DNA of 64,000 nt, from assembly GCA_027485995.1 (NCBI GenBank), contig JAIXPW010000119.1, forward strand, positions 1 to 64,000, read 5' to 3'. Below are positions 38,895 to 47,517 of this stretch, in pieces; position 1 is the stretch's first letter; each line of letters starts with the position of its first letter. Both the position numbers and the translations under genes were made by a program. The stretch comes from Verrucomicrobiaceae bacterium. GTDB taxonomy: Bacteria > Verrucomicrobiota > Verrucomicrobiia > Verrucomicrobiales > Akkermansiaceae. Under the pieces are notes generated by a model. That model did no database searches and was not told where the DNA came from. It saw nothing but the letters and a program-made list of their open reading frames with translations.

Positions 38895-40207
38895 AATTCC
38901 TCGCCTTCATTCCAATCCTCGCCGCCGGCTTTCTTGCCGCCGCCGAGCCCTTGCGCCCCAATGTCGTCCTCTTCTTCATCGACGACATGGGCTACGCCGA
39001 CATCGGCCCCTTCGGAAACAAGGACGTGCGGACCCCCCACCTCGACAAGCTCGCCACCCAGGGCCGGAAGTTCACCAGCTACTATGCCACTCCGGTCTGC
39101 TCGATGTCGCGCGCCAGCCTGATGACCGGTTGCTACAACACCCGCGTCTCGATCCCCGGCGTGCTGTTTCCCGGCGACAAGATCGGCCTCAACCCAGCCG
39201 AGACCACGATCGCGGAAGTGTTCAAGTCGAAGGGCTACGCCACCACCTGCATTGGCAAGTGGCACCTTGGTGATGCGCCGCAGTTCCTGCCCACGCGACA
39301 GGGCTTCGACGAGTACTTCGGCCTGCCCTACAGCAACGACATGCTCGGCGGAAGAAAGCACGGCAACGGCCCCATGCCGCCTCTGCCGCTTTATCGCGGG
39401 GAGACCGTGATTGAAACCGAGCCCGATCAATCCCAGTTCACCCGCCGCTACACCGAGGAGGCAGTGAAGTTCATCAAGGCGAAAAAGGACCAGCCCTTCT
39501 TCCTCTATCTGCCCCACACGATGATCCACGAACCGCTCGCGGCCTCGGCCGATTTCAAGGGCAAGAGCAAGGCCGGTCCCATCGGCGACACGATTGAGGA
39601 GATCGATTGGTCGGTCGGCCAGGTCCTCGCCGTGCTCGATGAATTGAAGCTCGCCGACAACACCCTCGTCATCTTCACCTCCGACAACGGCGCCGACCGT
39701 CGTCCTGCCCCACCACTCCGTGGCAGCAAGGCCTCCTGTTTCGAAGGCGGCGTGCGCGAACCCTGCTTGATGCGCTGGCCCGGAAAAATCCCCGCCGGCA
39801 CCACCTGCGATCAGATCCTAGGCAACATCGACCTCCTTCCGACTTTCGCGAAGCTTAGCGGGGCCACCCTCGATCCCGATCGCCTCCTCGACGGAAAGGA
39901 CATCTCGTCCCTGCTCACGGAGGCATCGCCCGCTGCCGTGCGTGACACCCATCTCTACTACGGCGGAGGAATGTCGAAGCTCATGGCCATCCGACAAGGC
40001 GACTGGAAACTCTTTCTCGGTGGAAAGGGCCCGAAAGAGAGCGCCCCAAACAACGCGCTCTATAACTTGAAGGAGGACCTCGGGGAAACCACCGATGTCT
40101 CCGCCGCCCACCCCGACATCGTCAATCGTCTGCGCGAAGAAGCGGCCCGCCGCGACGCGGAGATCCTCGCCCACAAGCGCCCTGTTGGAAAACTCGATGC
40201 TCCATGA
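38891..40207 (+). CDS. Secreted sulfatase 2, active-site signature CSMSR
   Basis: The 438-residue product has a signal peptide ending near AAAE, the metal site [15 protein letters not shown], and the TGKWHLGD-type motif [10 protein letters not shown]. The formylglycine signature reads C70-S-M72-S-R74, with Met where C-x-P-x-R or C-x-A-x-R would be expected. The ATGA overlap with sulfatase 1 shows translational coupling; a long upstream extension in the frame is antisense-like and rejected. Whether the cysteine is converted depends on the tolerance of the maturase, which is not in the window. Confidence 0.9.
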
Positions 40208-41550
40208 AAACCCTCCTCCTTTTTCTAACAGCTCTGTCCCCTCTGCTCCAGGCGGCGGAGAAGCCGATGAACATCCTCGTCCTCTTTGCGGACGACTGGC
40301 GCCACAACACCCTTGGCTGCGCGGGAAACCCCATCGTCAAGACTCCGCAGCTCGACAAGCTCGCCACCCAGGGCACGCGTTTCACGCATGCCTGTGTGAC
40401 CACTTCGATCTGCGGAGTCAGCCGCGCCTCGCTCTTTACCGGCCAGTGGATGTCGCGCCATGGCAACAAGGCCATGCTGGCCTTCAAGACGCCGTGGGCG
40501 GAAACCTATCCCGGCCTGATGCGATCGAACGGCTACCACGTCGGCCACATCGGCAAGTGGCACAACGGGAAATTCCCGGCGGAAAATTTCGACTTCGGTC
40601 GCTCTTACTCCGGCACCCATTGGATCAAGGAGCCCGACGGCTCGAAGATCCACGTCACCCAGAAGAACGAGAACGACGCCCTCGAGTTCCTCCGCACCCG
40701 CCCCAAGGACAAGCCCTTCTGTCTCACGCTCGCCTTCTTCGCCACCCATGCCGAGGATGAAAACCTGCTCCAATATCTGCCGCAGCCGGAGAGCATGAAG
40801 CTCTACGAGGACGTCATCATTCCCGTTCCGAAGACCGCCACCGACGAAGCCTTTCGCAAGCTGCCCGAGTTCATCGCCAACGAAAAGAACGAGAGCCGCA
40901 ACCGCTGGCACTGGCGCTTCGACACTCCGGAGAAATACCAGTCGATGATGAAGAACTATTATCGCCTGGCCACCGAGGTCGATGCCACCTGCGGACGCAT
41001 TCTTGTTGAGCTTGAGAAGCAGGGTCTGCTGGATAACACCCTCGTCGTCTTCACCGGCGACAACGGCAACTTCCACGGCGAACACCAGCTCGCCGACAAG
41101 TGGTATCCCCACGAGGAAAGCATCCGCGTCCCGCTCATCATCCGTGATCCGCGCATGGCGAAGAGCCGCATCGGCAAGACCAGTGACGTCTTCGCCCTCA
41201 ATGTTGACCTCGCTCCCACCTTTCTCGCCGCCGCTGGCATTCAGGCCCCGAAGACCATGCAGGGGCGCGACCTGTCGGCGCTCTACGCATCCGAAAAGGA
41301 TCCCGAATGGCGGACGGAGTATTTCTACGAGCATGCCATCATGAAGAACGTCAGCTTCATCCCCGCCTCCGAGGCGCTCGTCCGCAAGGATTGGAAATAC
41401 ATGTTCTGGCCGGACTTCAAGCGCGAGCAGCTCTTCGATCTAACAAACGATCCGATGGAAGAGCGAGATCTGATCAATGATCCCGCGCAAAAGGACCGCC
41501 TCACCGAGATGCGCAAGCGCTTCGAGGAATTGAAGGCTGCTGCGAAGTGA
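40204..41550 (+). CDS. Secreted sulfatase 3, active-site signature CGVSR
   Basis: The 448-residue product has a signal peptide ending near LLQAAE, the metal site [12 protein letters not shown], and a HIGKWHNGK motif. The formylglycine signature is C70-G-V72-S-R74, again without the expected Pro or Ala at the third position. It overlaps sulfatase 2 by four bases (ATGA) and is followed 20 bases later by sulfatase 4. The family looks closest to choline-sulfatase/iduronate-type enzymes, but the substrate is unknown. Confidence 0.9.
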   Translation: MKTLLLFLTALSPLLQAAEKPMNILVLFADDWRHNTLGCAGNPIVKTPQLDKLATQGTRFTHACVTTSICGVSRASLFTGQWMSRHGNKAMLAFKTPWAETYPGLMRSNGYHVGHIGKWHNGKFPAENFDFGRSYSGTHWIKEPDGSKIHVTQKNENDALEFLRTRPKDKPFCLTLAFFATHAEDENLLQYLPQPESMKLYEDVIIPVPKTATDEAFRKLPEFIANEKNESRNRWHWRFDTPEKYQSMMKNYYRLATEVDATCGRILVELEKQGLLDNTLVVFTGDNGNFHGEHQLADKWYPHEESIRVPLIIRDPRMAKSRIGKTSDVFALNVDLAPTFLAAAGIQAPKTMQGRDLSALYASEKDPEWRTEYFYEHAIMKNVSFIPASEALVRKDWKYMFWPDFKREQLFDLTNDPMEERDLINDPAQKDRLTEMRKRFEELKAAAK

Positions 41551-41570
41551 ATGATACCCGCGTTGATCCA

Positions 41571-43031
41571 ATGAAATCCCGCCTGCTCGCCCTTCTCGGC
41601 ACCCTGGTTCTAACAGCCAACGCGGCCGATCGGCCAAACGTCCTCTTCATCGCCATCGACGACCAGAACGACTGGATCGGTTGCCTCGGCCGGAATCCGC
41701 AGGCCATCACCCCGAACATCGATGCGCTCGCAAAGCGCGGCACGCTCTTCACCAACGCCCACTGCCAGGCTCCGCTCTGCAATCCCTCCCGCTCCAGCAT
41801 CCTCACCGGCCTGCGTCCCTCCACCACCGGCATCCACGGCCTCGTTCCCGGCATCCGCCAGGTCGCAAGAACCAAGGACGCCGTCACCCTTCCGCAGACC
41901 TTCACCCGCGCAGGCTGGCAGACCTACACTTGCGGAAAGATCTATCACGATGGCTCGATCGCGCCGAAGGACCGGGCCTCCGAATTCACCACCTGGGGCC
42001 CGGCTCCTTTCCAGGGACTTCCCGAAAAGCGCTTCGCGAATCTTCCGGGCAGCCCGATCAAGGCCATGGACTGGGGCCCGTTTCCCCAACGCGACGAAGA
42101 CACCGTTGATCATCAGATCGCCACCGCCGCCATCAAGGCCCTCAAGGAGAGCCCAGCCGACAAGCCCTTCTTCATTGCCTGTGGATTCCGCCTGCCCCAC
42201 GTGCCGATCTTTGCCCCGCAGAAATGGTTCGACCTCCATTCGCCCGATTCGCTCAAGCTCCCTGAAATCCAGGAAGACGATCGCAAGGATACGCCACCCT
42301 TCTCGTGGTATCTCCACTGGAAACTCCCCGAGCCGCGACTCTCCGCCCTGCGCCAGACCGGCGAATGGAAGTCCCTCGTCCGCGCCTATCTGGCAGGCAC
42401 CACCTGCATGGATGCCCAGGTTGGCAGGCTTCTAACAGCTCTCCAGGAAAGCGGTCGGGCCGGAAACACCATCGTCGTCCTCTGGAGCGATCACGGCTGG
42501 CATCTCGGCGAGAAACTCATCACCGGAAAAAACACCCTCTGGGAGCCCTCCACCCATGTCCCTCTGGTTTTCGCGGGACCCGGCATCGCGAAGGACGCCC
42601 GATGCACCCGTGCCGTTGAACTCCTCGACATCTATCCCACCCTCCTCGATCTAACAGCCCAGCCCGCCAAAGCGGAACTCGAGGGCCACACGCTTCTGCC
42701 CCAGCTCAAGGATGCCACCGCCCCACGCGAATGGCCCGCCATCACCACCCACAACCAGGGCAACCACGCCATCCGCAACGACCGCTGGCGCTACATCCGT
42801 TACGCCGACGGCAGCGAGGAACTCTACGACGAACAGGCCGATCCCCACGAATGGAAGAACCTCGCGTCAGATCCCTCAAAGGCTGACATCAAGACCGAAC
42901 TGGCCAAGTGGCTGCCGAAGACCGATGTCCCCATGGCTCCCGGCAGCAAGCAGCGAACCCTCAGCTACGATCCGGCCACCCATCGCGCCGTCTGGGAAGG
43001 AAAGGTGATTGATCCGACGGAGGAACCTTGA
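41571..43031 (+). CDS. Secreted sulfatase 4, iduronate-2-sulfatase-like (CNPSR site)
   Basis: The 486-residue product has a signal peptide ending near TANA, the metal site VLFIAIDDQNDWIG, and a canonical signature C70-N-P-S-R74 with SSILTG. The DDQNDWIGCLG start and the GKIYHDG motif resemble iduronate-2-sulfatase-type enzymes. The ATG at 41571 is used; a GTG at 41547 overlapping sulfatase 3 is less likely. It ends the four-gene sulfatase run. Substrate is unknown, likely a sulfated polysaccharide such as fucan or glycosaminoglycan. Confidence 0.9.
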   Translation: MKSRLLALLGTLVLTANAADRPNVLFIAIDDQNDWIGCLGRNPQAITPNIDALAKRGTLFTNAHCQAPLCNPSRSSILTGLRPSTTGIHGLVPGIRQVARTKDAVTLPQTFTRAGWQTYTCGKIYHDGSIAPKDRASEFTTWGPAPFQGLPEKRFANLPGSPIKAMDWGPFPQRDEDTVDHQIATAAIKALKESPADKPFFIACGFRLPHVPIFAPQKWFDLHSPDSLKLPEIQEDDRKDTPPFSWYLHWKLPEPRLSALRQTGEWKSLVRAYLAGTTCMDAQVGRLLTALQESGRAGNTIVVLWSDHGWHLGEKLITGKNTLWEPSTHVPLVFAGPGIAKDARCTRAVELLDIYPTLLDLTAQPAKAELEGHTLLPQLKDATAPREWPAITTHNQGNHAIRNDRWRYIRYADGSEELYDEQADPHEWKNLASDPSKADIKTELAKWLPKTDVPMAPGSKQRTLSYDPATHRAVWEGKVIDPTEEP

Positions 43032-43102
43032 ACATCGAACGCTCAACGTCGAACGTCCAAGTTTCAATCCTCTCTCTCTGAACTTCGGCGTTCGACGTTC
43101 AA
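43028..43102. terminator. Inverted TTGAACGTCGAACG repeats between converging genes
   Basis: TTGAACATCGAACG (43028-43041) and a partial copy at 43043-43055 face the inverted copy CGTTCGACGTTCAA (43089-43102), allowing a long hairpin. The stretch separates sulfatase 4 and the DUF3127 gene, which converge. Terminator function is inferred from position. The unit also looks like a dispersed simple repeat. Confidence 0.5.
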
Positions 43103-43512
43103 AACGGAATGTCGTCGTCAAAGTCATCGTCCTTCCGTAGATCGGCGGGTGACGGCTCGGGCTCGGAGCGGGAAGGTCCGGACGATGGCGCGGAACGCTG
43201 CGACTGCTCGCGCGGTGGAGCGGAACGCGCTGGTGCGGGTGATGAACCGTCGGAGGACTGAAGCTTCCAGCAGGCGAGGTTCACGTAATACTTGCCGTTG
43301 TATTCATTGCCACGGATGTCGAAGCTGACCTGCACGTCCTGTTCCAGTTCGAAATTGTCGAGGATCGAGCACTTGTCCTTCACCACCTCGAACTTCAGAT
43401 CCTGCGGATACTTGTCTGCCGCGGTCGTCACCACGAATTCACGCTTGCTGAAGCCGCTCGGGAAGCTCTGCGTCGCACCAATCCATTTCAATTTACCAGC
43501 TGTCTCGTACAT
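43099..43512 (-). CDS. DUF3127-family SSB-like protein with acidic DDDIPF tail
   Basis: The 137-residue protein has an N-terminal OB-fold-like domain of about 85 residues (MYETAGKLKWIGATQSFPSG, then KREFVVTT and LACWKLQ) followed by a Ser/Pro/Arg-rich linker. It ends DDDFDDDIPF, nearly the same as the protein-interaction tip of E. coli SSB. That tip in SSB recruits repair and replication proteins. The combination suggests a single-strand or structured DNA-binding protein with an SSB-type recruiting tail. It converges with the sulfatase operon. Confidence 0.8.
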   Translation of the reverse strand: MYETAGKLKWIGATQSFPSGFSKREFVVTTAADKYPQDLKFEVVKDKCSILDNFELEQDVQVSFDIRGNEYNGKYYVNLACWKLQSSDGSSPAPARSAPPREQSQRSAPSSGPSRSEPEPSPADLRKDDDFDDDIPF

Positions 43513-43620
43513 GCCCGAATCCTCCCCAGCCCCCGCCGCGATGTCAAGGGACCGCAGAAGCCCGAACCGGGAAAAACAGGCAAACCGCGCCTGTAATCTC
43601 TTCCGTTTCGATTTTTGAAT

Positions 43621-44097
43621 TTAGGATTTAGTGCTTTCTTTCCGCAGTCCGTGGAATTCCACCAGCTCGTCATGCGTGTGGTTCACGAACACCGAGCTGC
43701 CGAGCAGATGATGGTCACCTGTCACGCGGTGAATGGCCCGTTTGCAGAGCTCGATGAGCCGGACGCCTGCCTCGGCCACCAGCACCACGGACGAGGGCGA
43801 TCCTTGATGCAGGAAGTCCGCCTCGTGTTCCAACGAGTCCCCCTCCGATTCGATGTATTTGAGCAGGGCTTCGACCTTGGCGACGCGCGCCTCGCTCGGC
43901 TCTCCGGCGGAAAGCAGCTCCTCGACATTCCGCTTCAGCGCACGCTCCTCGATGGTCAGGGCGTCGAGCCGCCGCTGCAGCCCGGCTCCGGCGGGTTGCC
44001 CGATCTCGGAGATCTCCGACGCCAGACATTCGAGCTTGGTTTCCGTCTCGGCGATCTTCGAGGCCAGACGCGACAATTCCTGATCGGTTAGTTTCAT
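43621..44097 (-). CDS. Coiled-coil hypothetical protein
   Basis: The 158-residue product begins MKLTDQELSRLASKIAETET and is predicted to be mostly helical with coiled-coil heptads through about residue 90. A second part follows (HQGSPSSVVLVAEAGVRLIELCKRAIHR). No family recognised. The start at 44097 is chosen because the helical region begins there; the longer frame upstream has no coding character. It follows the DUF3127 gene on the same strand after about 110 bases. Confidence 0.6.
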   Translation of the reverse strand: MKLTDQELSRLASKIAETETKLECLASEISEIGQPAGAGLQRRLDALTIEERALKRNVEELLSAGEPSEARVAKVEALLKYIESEGDSLEHEADFLHQGSPSSVVLVAEAGVRLIELCKRAIHRVTGDHHLLGSSVFVNHTHDELVEFHGLRKESTKS

Positions 44098-44298
44098 GTG
44101 GGTTGAATGGGTGAGTCCAACTTTCAATGTAAGCGCGTGTCCTGGAATTCTCCACGGACATTTCGTCGGGATGAGGATTTGACCGGCCTTTGATGCCAGT
44201 GGTCTGGAAGGGGTAGGGATACTCCCCATGTGAAAGCCCCAGCCGAAAGGCCATCATCACAAGGGTCAGGGATTCCCAACTCCAACCCCTCATTTCCC

Positions 44299-44523
44299 AT
44301 GATCAGCTCTGAACCCGATCCCGTGCACGAATGGAACATCGACACCTCCTGGCAGGACTGGCCACACGGCGGCCTCTGGAACAGCCCGCCGGATGGCGAG
44401 GAGCCGTCACCGGATGCGGACCCCACGGCCATGGCTTCTCCAACCATTGCCCATCGTCTCCCTCTGACCTCCGCAGGTCCTTCCATGTTTGACTTGGGAC
44501 GCTCCTTGCCGGAGTCGAAATAG
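44299..44523 (+). CDS. Possible small hypothetical protein
   Basis: A 74-residue frame from ATG at 44299, rich in Pro, Ser, Asp and Trp, with no family resemblance. It lies in a gap between two divergent regions. Coding status is weak; it may be chance. Confidence 0.25.
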   Translation: MISSEPDPVHEWNIDTSWQDWPHGGLWNSPPDGEEPSPDADPTAMASPTIAHRLPLTSAGPSMFDLGRSLPESK

Positions 44524-44667
44524 AACTGCCGTCTAAGCTGGGGAAAACATTCTGGGGGCGACTTATCCCGGAGTGCTTCTTCCGCCCTGATCTTGGAATC
44601 GATCCTGAAGATTCCTCGCCCATGAGTTGGCTTTTCCTGAAGCAGGATTGCCGTTCCTCACAACGTT

Positions 44668-45396
44668 TCAGGCTTTGACCGCCGTGTATTCGCTGAACAC
44701 CCACACGAGGGCCTTGCGTTTCACTTCGGTGAAGCTGGCTGCCACGAAGGCGGCCTGGACCTGCTCGGGGCGCACGCAGGTGTCCATGGTTTCCCAGAAA
44801 TAGACCATCATCTCCTCCGCCTTCGCGCTGCGGGTGAGGAGACGCGAGAAAAACGGATAGATCTGGCCGAAGTAGAGTTTGAACAGCCAGGAGCCGAATT
44901 TCCCCTGCGGGCGTGTGGCTTCGAGGATGAGCACTTTGCCGCCGGACTTCAGCACGCGATGAAACTCGCGGAAAGTCGCCTCCAGATCGGCGAAGTGGCG
45001 CAGCGCGTAGCCGACCGTGAGGAAGTCAAATTGTTCATCGGGCAAGGGCATCGACTCGGCCCCGCTTTGGATGAAGGTGGCGTTGAGTTTCTTCTTCGCT
45101 ACCGCCAGCATGCCATCGCTCGGTTCCACGCAGGTGATCGTTTCGGCTCCGCCAAGCACCTCGCTGGCTGCCACTGCCATGAGCCCGGTCCCTGAGGCCA
45201 CATCGAGCAACTGCATCCCGGGCTTCAGACCGTGGCGGCGTTGGGCGTCCTTTCGATAAAGGTTTCCGGTGCCAAAAAATCCCCAGCCGACCACCGGATC
45301 GTAGTGCTCAGCCCCTTCGTCGAAAAGCTGCTTCACGTAACCTGGCCGCTCCTCCGAAGAGGCATAGCGGGCTTTCACCACCGGATGGGGAATCAT
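44668..45396 (-). CDS. ubiE: UbiE/COQ5-type methyltransferase
   Basis: The 242-residue product is a class I SAM-dependent methyltransferase: LLDVASGTGLMAVAAS (motif I), CVEPSDGMLAVAKKK, the family motif AESMPLPDEQFDFLTVGYALRHF, and a FREFHRVLKSGGKVLILEATRP segment. UbiE/MenG enzymes add a C-methyl group to the quinone ring; in a menaquinone producer it would make demethylmenaquinone into menaquinone. Function within the family is inferred. It follows a permuted papain-like protein on the same strand. Confidence 0.75.
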   Translation of the reverse strand: MIPHPVVKARYASSEERPGYVKQLFDEGAEHYDPVVGWGFFGTGNLYRKDAQRRHGLKPGMQLLDVASGTGLMAVAASEVLGGAETITCVEPSDGMLAVAKKKLNATFIQSGAESMPLPDEQFDFLTVGYALRHFADLEATFREFHRVLKSGGKVLILEATRPQGKFGSWLFKLYFGQIYPFFSRLLTRSAKAEEMMVYFWETMDTCVRPEQVQAAFVAASFTEVKRKALVWVFSEYTAVKA

Positions 45397-45400
45397 GGTC

Positions 45401-46138
45401 TCAGCCTGAGGATTTCTCTCCGGCGGTCAATTCATCCCGCTGCGATTCGGAAAGTTGCTCCAGCCGGGTGCCGATCCTTTGACGCATCTGCTTGAACCGG
45501 CTGGTGGCGACTGCCCGCTTGAGGAGATAGGTCGTGTGAGGGAGCGGCGATCGGAACAGATGCTCCGGCGCGGTGTGCTTCACCTCCAGGCCGGGAACGA
45601 GATCGATGGCGGCGGAGCGGAAGAGATGGTGGACCATCGCCGAACAGAACAGGGACTTCTCCATGGCCAGCAGGTTGGATTTGCCGCGCAACCGTTCGTG
45701 ACGCATGGCCAGCATGGCTCCAAGCAGCTCCCGCAGAGAGTAGCGCGTGCGGTCGGCCACCAGATTGAGCCCCTCGCTGAGGACCGCGGTGACCTGCTCG
45801 GGGGAAAGCCCGAAGTCGAGGATCGCCACGGTCGAATAGAGCTCCTCATTGAAATACTTCGTGATCCGGTTCTCCTGCACTCCGAGGCGGATGTGCTTGC
45901 GCTGGATGTCGAGGTCGGACTCCACCACCCAGGTATGGCCGTCGAGTCGGGGGCCTTGGATCAGAAATGCGTGCGACCAGTAGCTCCAGTTGTCGTCCTC
46001 ATCGACATGGCGCTGGGCGCGGCAGATGACCCGGTCGATCAGGGCCGTCCCTCCGGCCAGCGCCACGCAGCCCGGAGCGGCGTGGCGGATGAAGAACTGC
46101 TCATTGGTCAGGCCGGTCAACGCGACGATCTTGTTCAC
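45401..46138 (-). CDS. Permuted papain-like (YiiX/NlpC-P60 superfamily) protein
   Basis: The 245-residue product shows the permuted papain order of catalytic residues: a histidine in YWSHAFLIQ near residue 56, an acidic residue in WVVESDLD, and the cysteine in SLFCSAMVHH in the C-terminal half. Such folds occur in peptidoglycan amidases and lipid-acting enzymes. The start is a GTG at 46138. It lies four bases upstream of the ubiE-type gene. Confidence 0.65.
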   Translation of the reverse strand: MNKIVALTGLTNEQFFIRHAAPGCVALAGGTALIDRVICRAQRHVDEDDNWSYWSHAFLIQGPRLDGHTWVVESDLDIQRKHIRLGVQENRITKYFNEELYSTVAILDFGLSPEQVTAVLSEGLNLVADRTRYSLRELLGAMLAMRHERLRGKSNLLAMEKSLFCSAMVHHLFRSAAIDLVPGLEVKHTAPEHLFRSPLPHTTYLLKRAVATSRFKQMRQRIGTRLEQLSESQRDELTAGEKSSG

Positions 46139-46235
46139 GGCCTTGGTTCTAGCAGCTTTCGGTGGGCCTTCACTCCAAATGTCCGCCTGCTCGCTTGGTT
46201 CTTGATTCCTGCCGCCGGACTTTCAAAACGTGCGC

Positions 46236-46994
46236 ATGAAATTGCTTTCCTGGAACGTCAACGGCCTGCGCGCGGTGATCGGAAAAAACTTCGGCTCTTT
46301 CGTGGGTACCGAGAAGCCGGACATCCTCTGCCTCCAGGAAACCAAGGCCCGCCGCGAGCAGGTCACGCTGCCGCCGGAACTCGATGGCTACCACGCCTTC
46401 TGGAACTCGGCGGAAAAACCCGGCTACTCCGGCGTGGCGGTGTTCACCCGCGAGATGCCGTCGAATGTGATCCACGGAATGGGCATCGACCACCACGACA
46501 AGGAAGGCCGGGTGCTGACTCTGGAGTATGCCGATTTCACCCTCGTCAACGTTTACACCCCGAACGCCCAGGATGAACTACGACGTCTCTCGTACCGTCT
46601 CGAATGGGATGAGGCCTTCCGCAACCACCTCGTCACCCACGCCGAGAAGAAGCCGGTCATTTTCTGCGGCGACCTGAACGTGGCCCACGAGGAGATCGAC
46701 CTCGCCCGACCCAAGGGCAACCGCATGAATCCGGGCTTCTCCGACGAAGAGCGCGCGAGCTTTTCCAAGCTGCTCGACAGCGGCTTCACCGACACCTTCC
46801 GGCACTTCCACCCCAACGAGCCCGGTCATTATTCGTGGTGGTCCTATCGCGCCGGTGCCCGCGCCAACAACGTCGGGTGGCGCATCGACTACTTCGGCGT
46901 GAGCGAGCGCTTCCAGAGCAACCTCAAGTCCGCCCACATCCTCCCGCATGTCCACGGCTCCGACCACTGTCCGGTCGAGTTGAACCTGGGATGA
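46236..46994 (+). CDS. xth: Exodeoxyribonuclease III
   Basis: The 252-residue enzyme shows LLSWNVNGLRA at its start, LCLQETKA, GYSGVAVFTR, the FCGDLNVAHEEIDL metal region and SDHCPVE near the end. These are the class II AP endonuclease motifs. It repairs abasic sites and trims 3' blocks in DNA. The ATG at 46236 is used; a GTG at 46230 would add two residues. It is divergent from the papain-like gene. Confidence 0.93.
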   Translation: MKLLSWNVNGLRAVIGKNFGSFVGTEKPDILCLQETKARREQVTLPPELDGYHAFWNSAEKPGYSGVAVFTREMPSNVIHGMGIDHHDKEGRVLTLEYADFTLVNVYTPNAQDELRRLSYRLEWDEAFRNHLVTHAEKKPVIFCGDLNVAHEEIDLARPKGNRMNPGFSDEERASFSKLLDSGFTDTFRHFHPNEPGHYSWWSYRAGARANNVGWRIDYFGVSERFQSNLKSAHILPHVHGSDHCPVELNLG

Positions 46995-47216
46995 AGAAGC
47001 TCCGTCACTTGCTCTGACAAGTTGCTGGCATACAAATGACCTGATGGAGCGCACCTCGAATGCAAAAGCTCTGACCGTGAATACAAATGGTCTTAGAAAC
47101 TATTGAGTTGCTTCAGACTCATTCATCAGGTGAGTGCGAGGATGGCGACAATCGCTTCTGCTTTCGTGCTTTTCGTGACTTTAGTGGTTTCCCATTTTCC
47201 TGTTAAGGATTGAAAC
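46995..47216. other. Gene-free stretch with repeat-like TTTCGTG motif
   Basis: I see no gene here. Near 47160-47195 the sequence reads 'tttcgtgcttttcgtgacttt', a pattern of imperfect TTTCGTG repeats of the kind seen between genes in related bacteria. It leads into the transposase remnant. Confidence 0.35.
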
Positions 47217-47517
47217 ACTTCCACCTGCTGCGGGAGGTTGCCGAAACGTCCCGCTGCGGAAAATCGTCCAGCGACGAAGCCTTGATCGGAACGATTTTCG
47301 CCGCGCTGCTTGAGGTGGCCGAGCGGGGAATCCAGGGTGCGCTGCTTCACCGACGGAGCGGTCATCGGCAGCAAGGCGTTTCTGGAAGAGGTCTTTGCGA
47401 AGGTGAAGGACAGGCTCGGAAAGAACCGACCAAGCGGAGGGCGACGGATGAAACGGCTGCACGAGCCGCTGTTCAGCTTGCGGGACTTGCAACGGGATCT
47501 GGGCGGGCGATTCCAGT
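47217..47517 (+). pseudogene. Remnant of a REP-associated (Y1/RAYT-type) transposase
   Basis: The frame at 47286-47517 encodes VRCFTDGAVIGSKAFLEEVF, then RLGKNRPSGGRRMK and EPLFSLRDLQRD, which resembles the C-terminal end of REP-associated tyrosine transposases. The catalytic HUH and Tyr parts are absent, the frame has a stop just upstream, and another frame holds weak similarity before it. So only a fragment survives. It lies between exonuclease III and a secreted FAD oxidoreductase. Confidence 0.55.
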
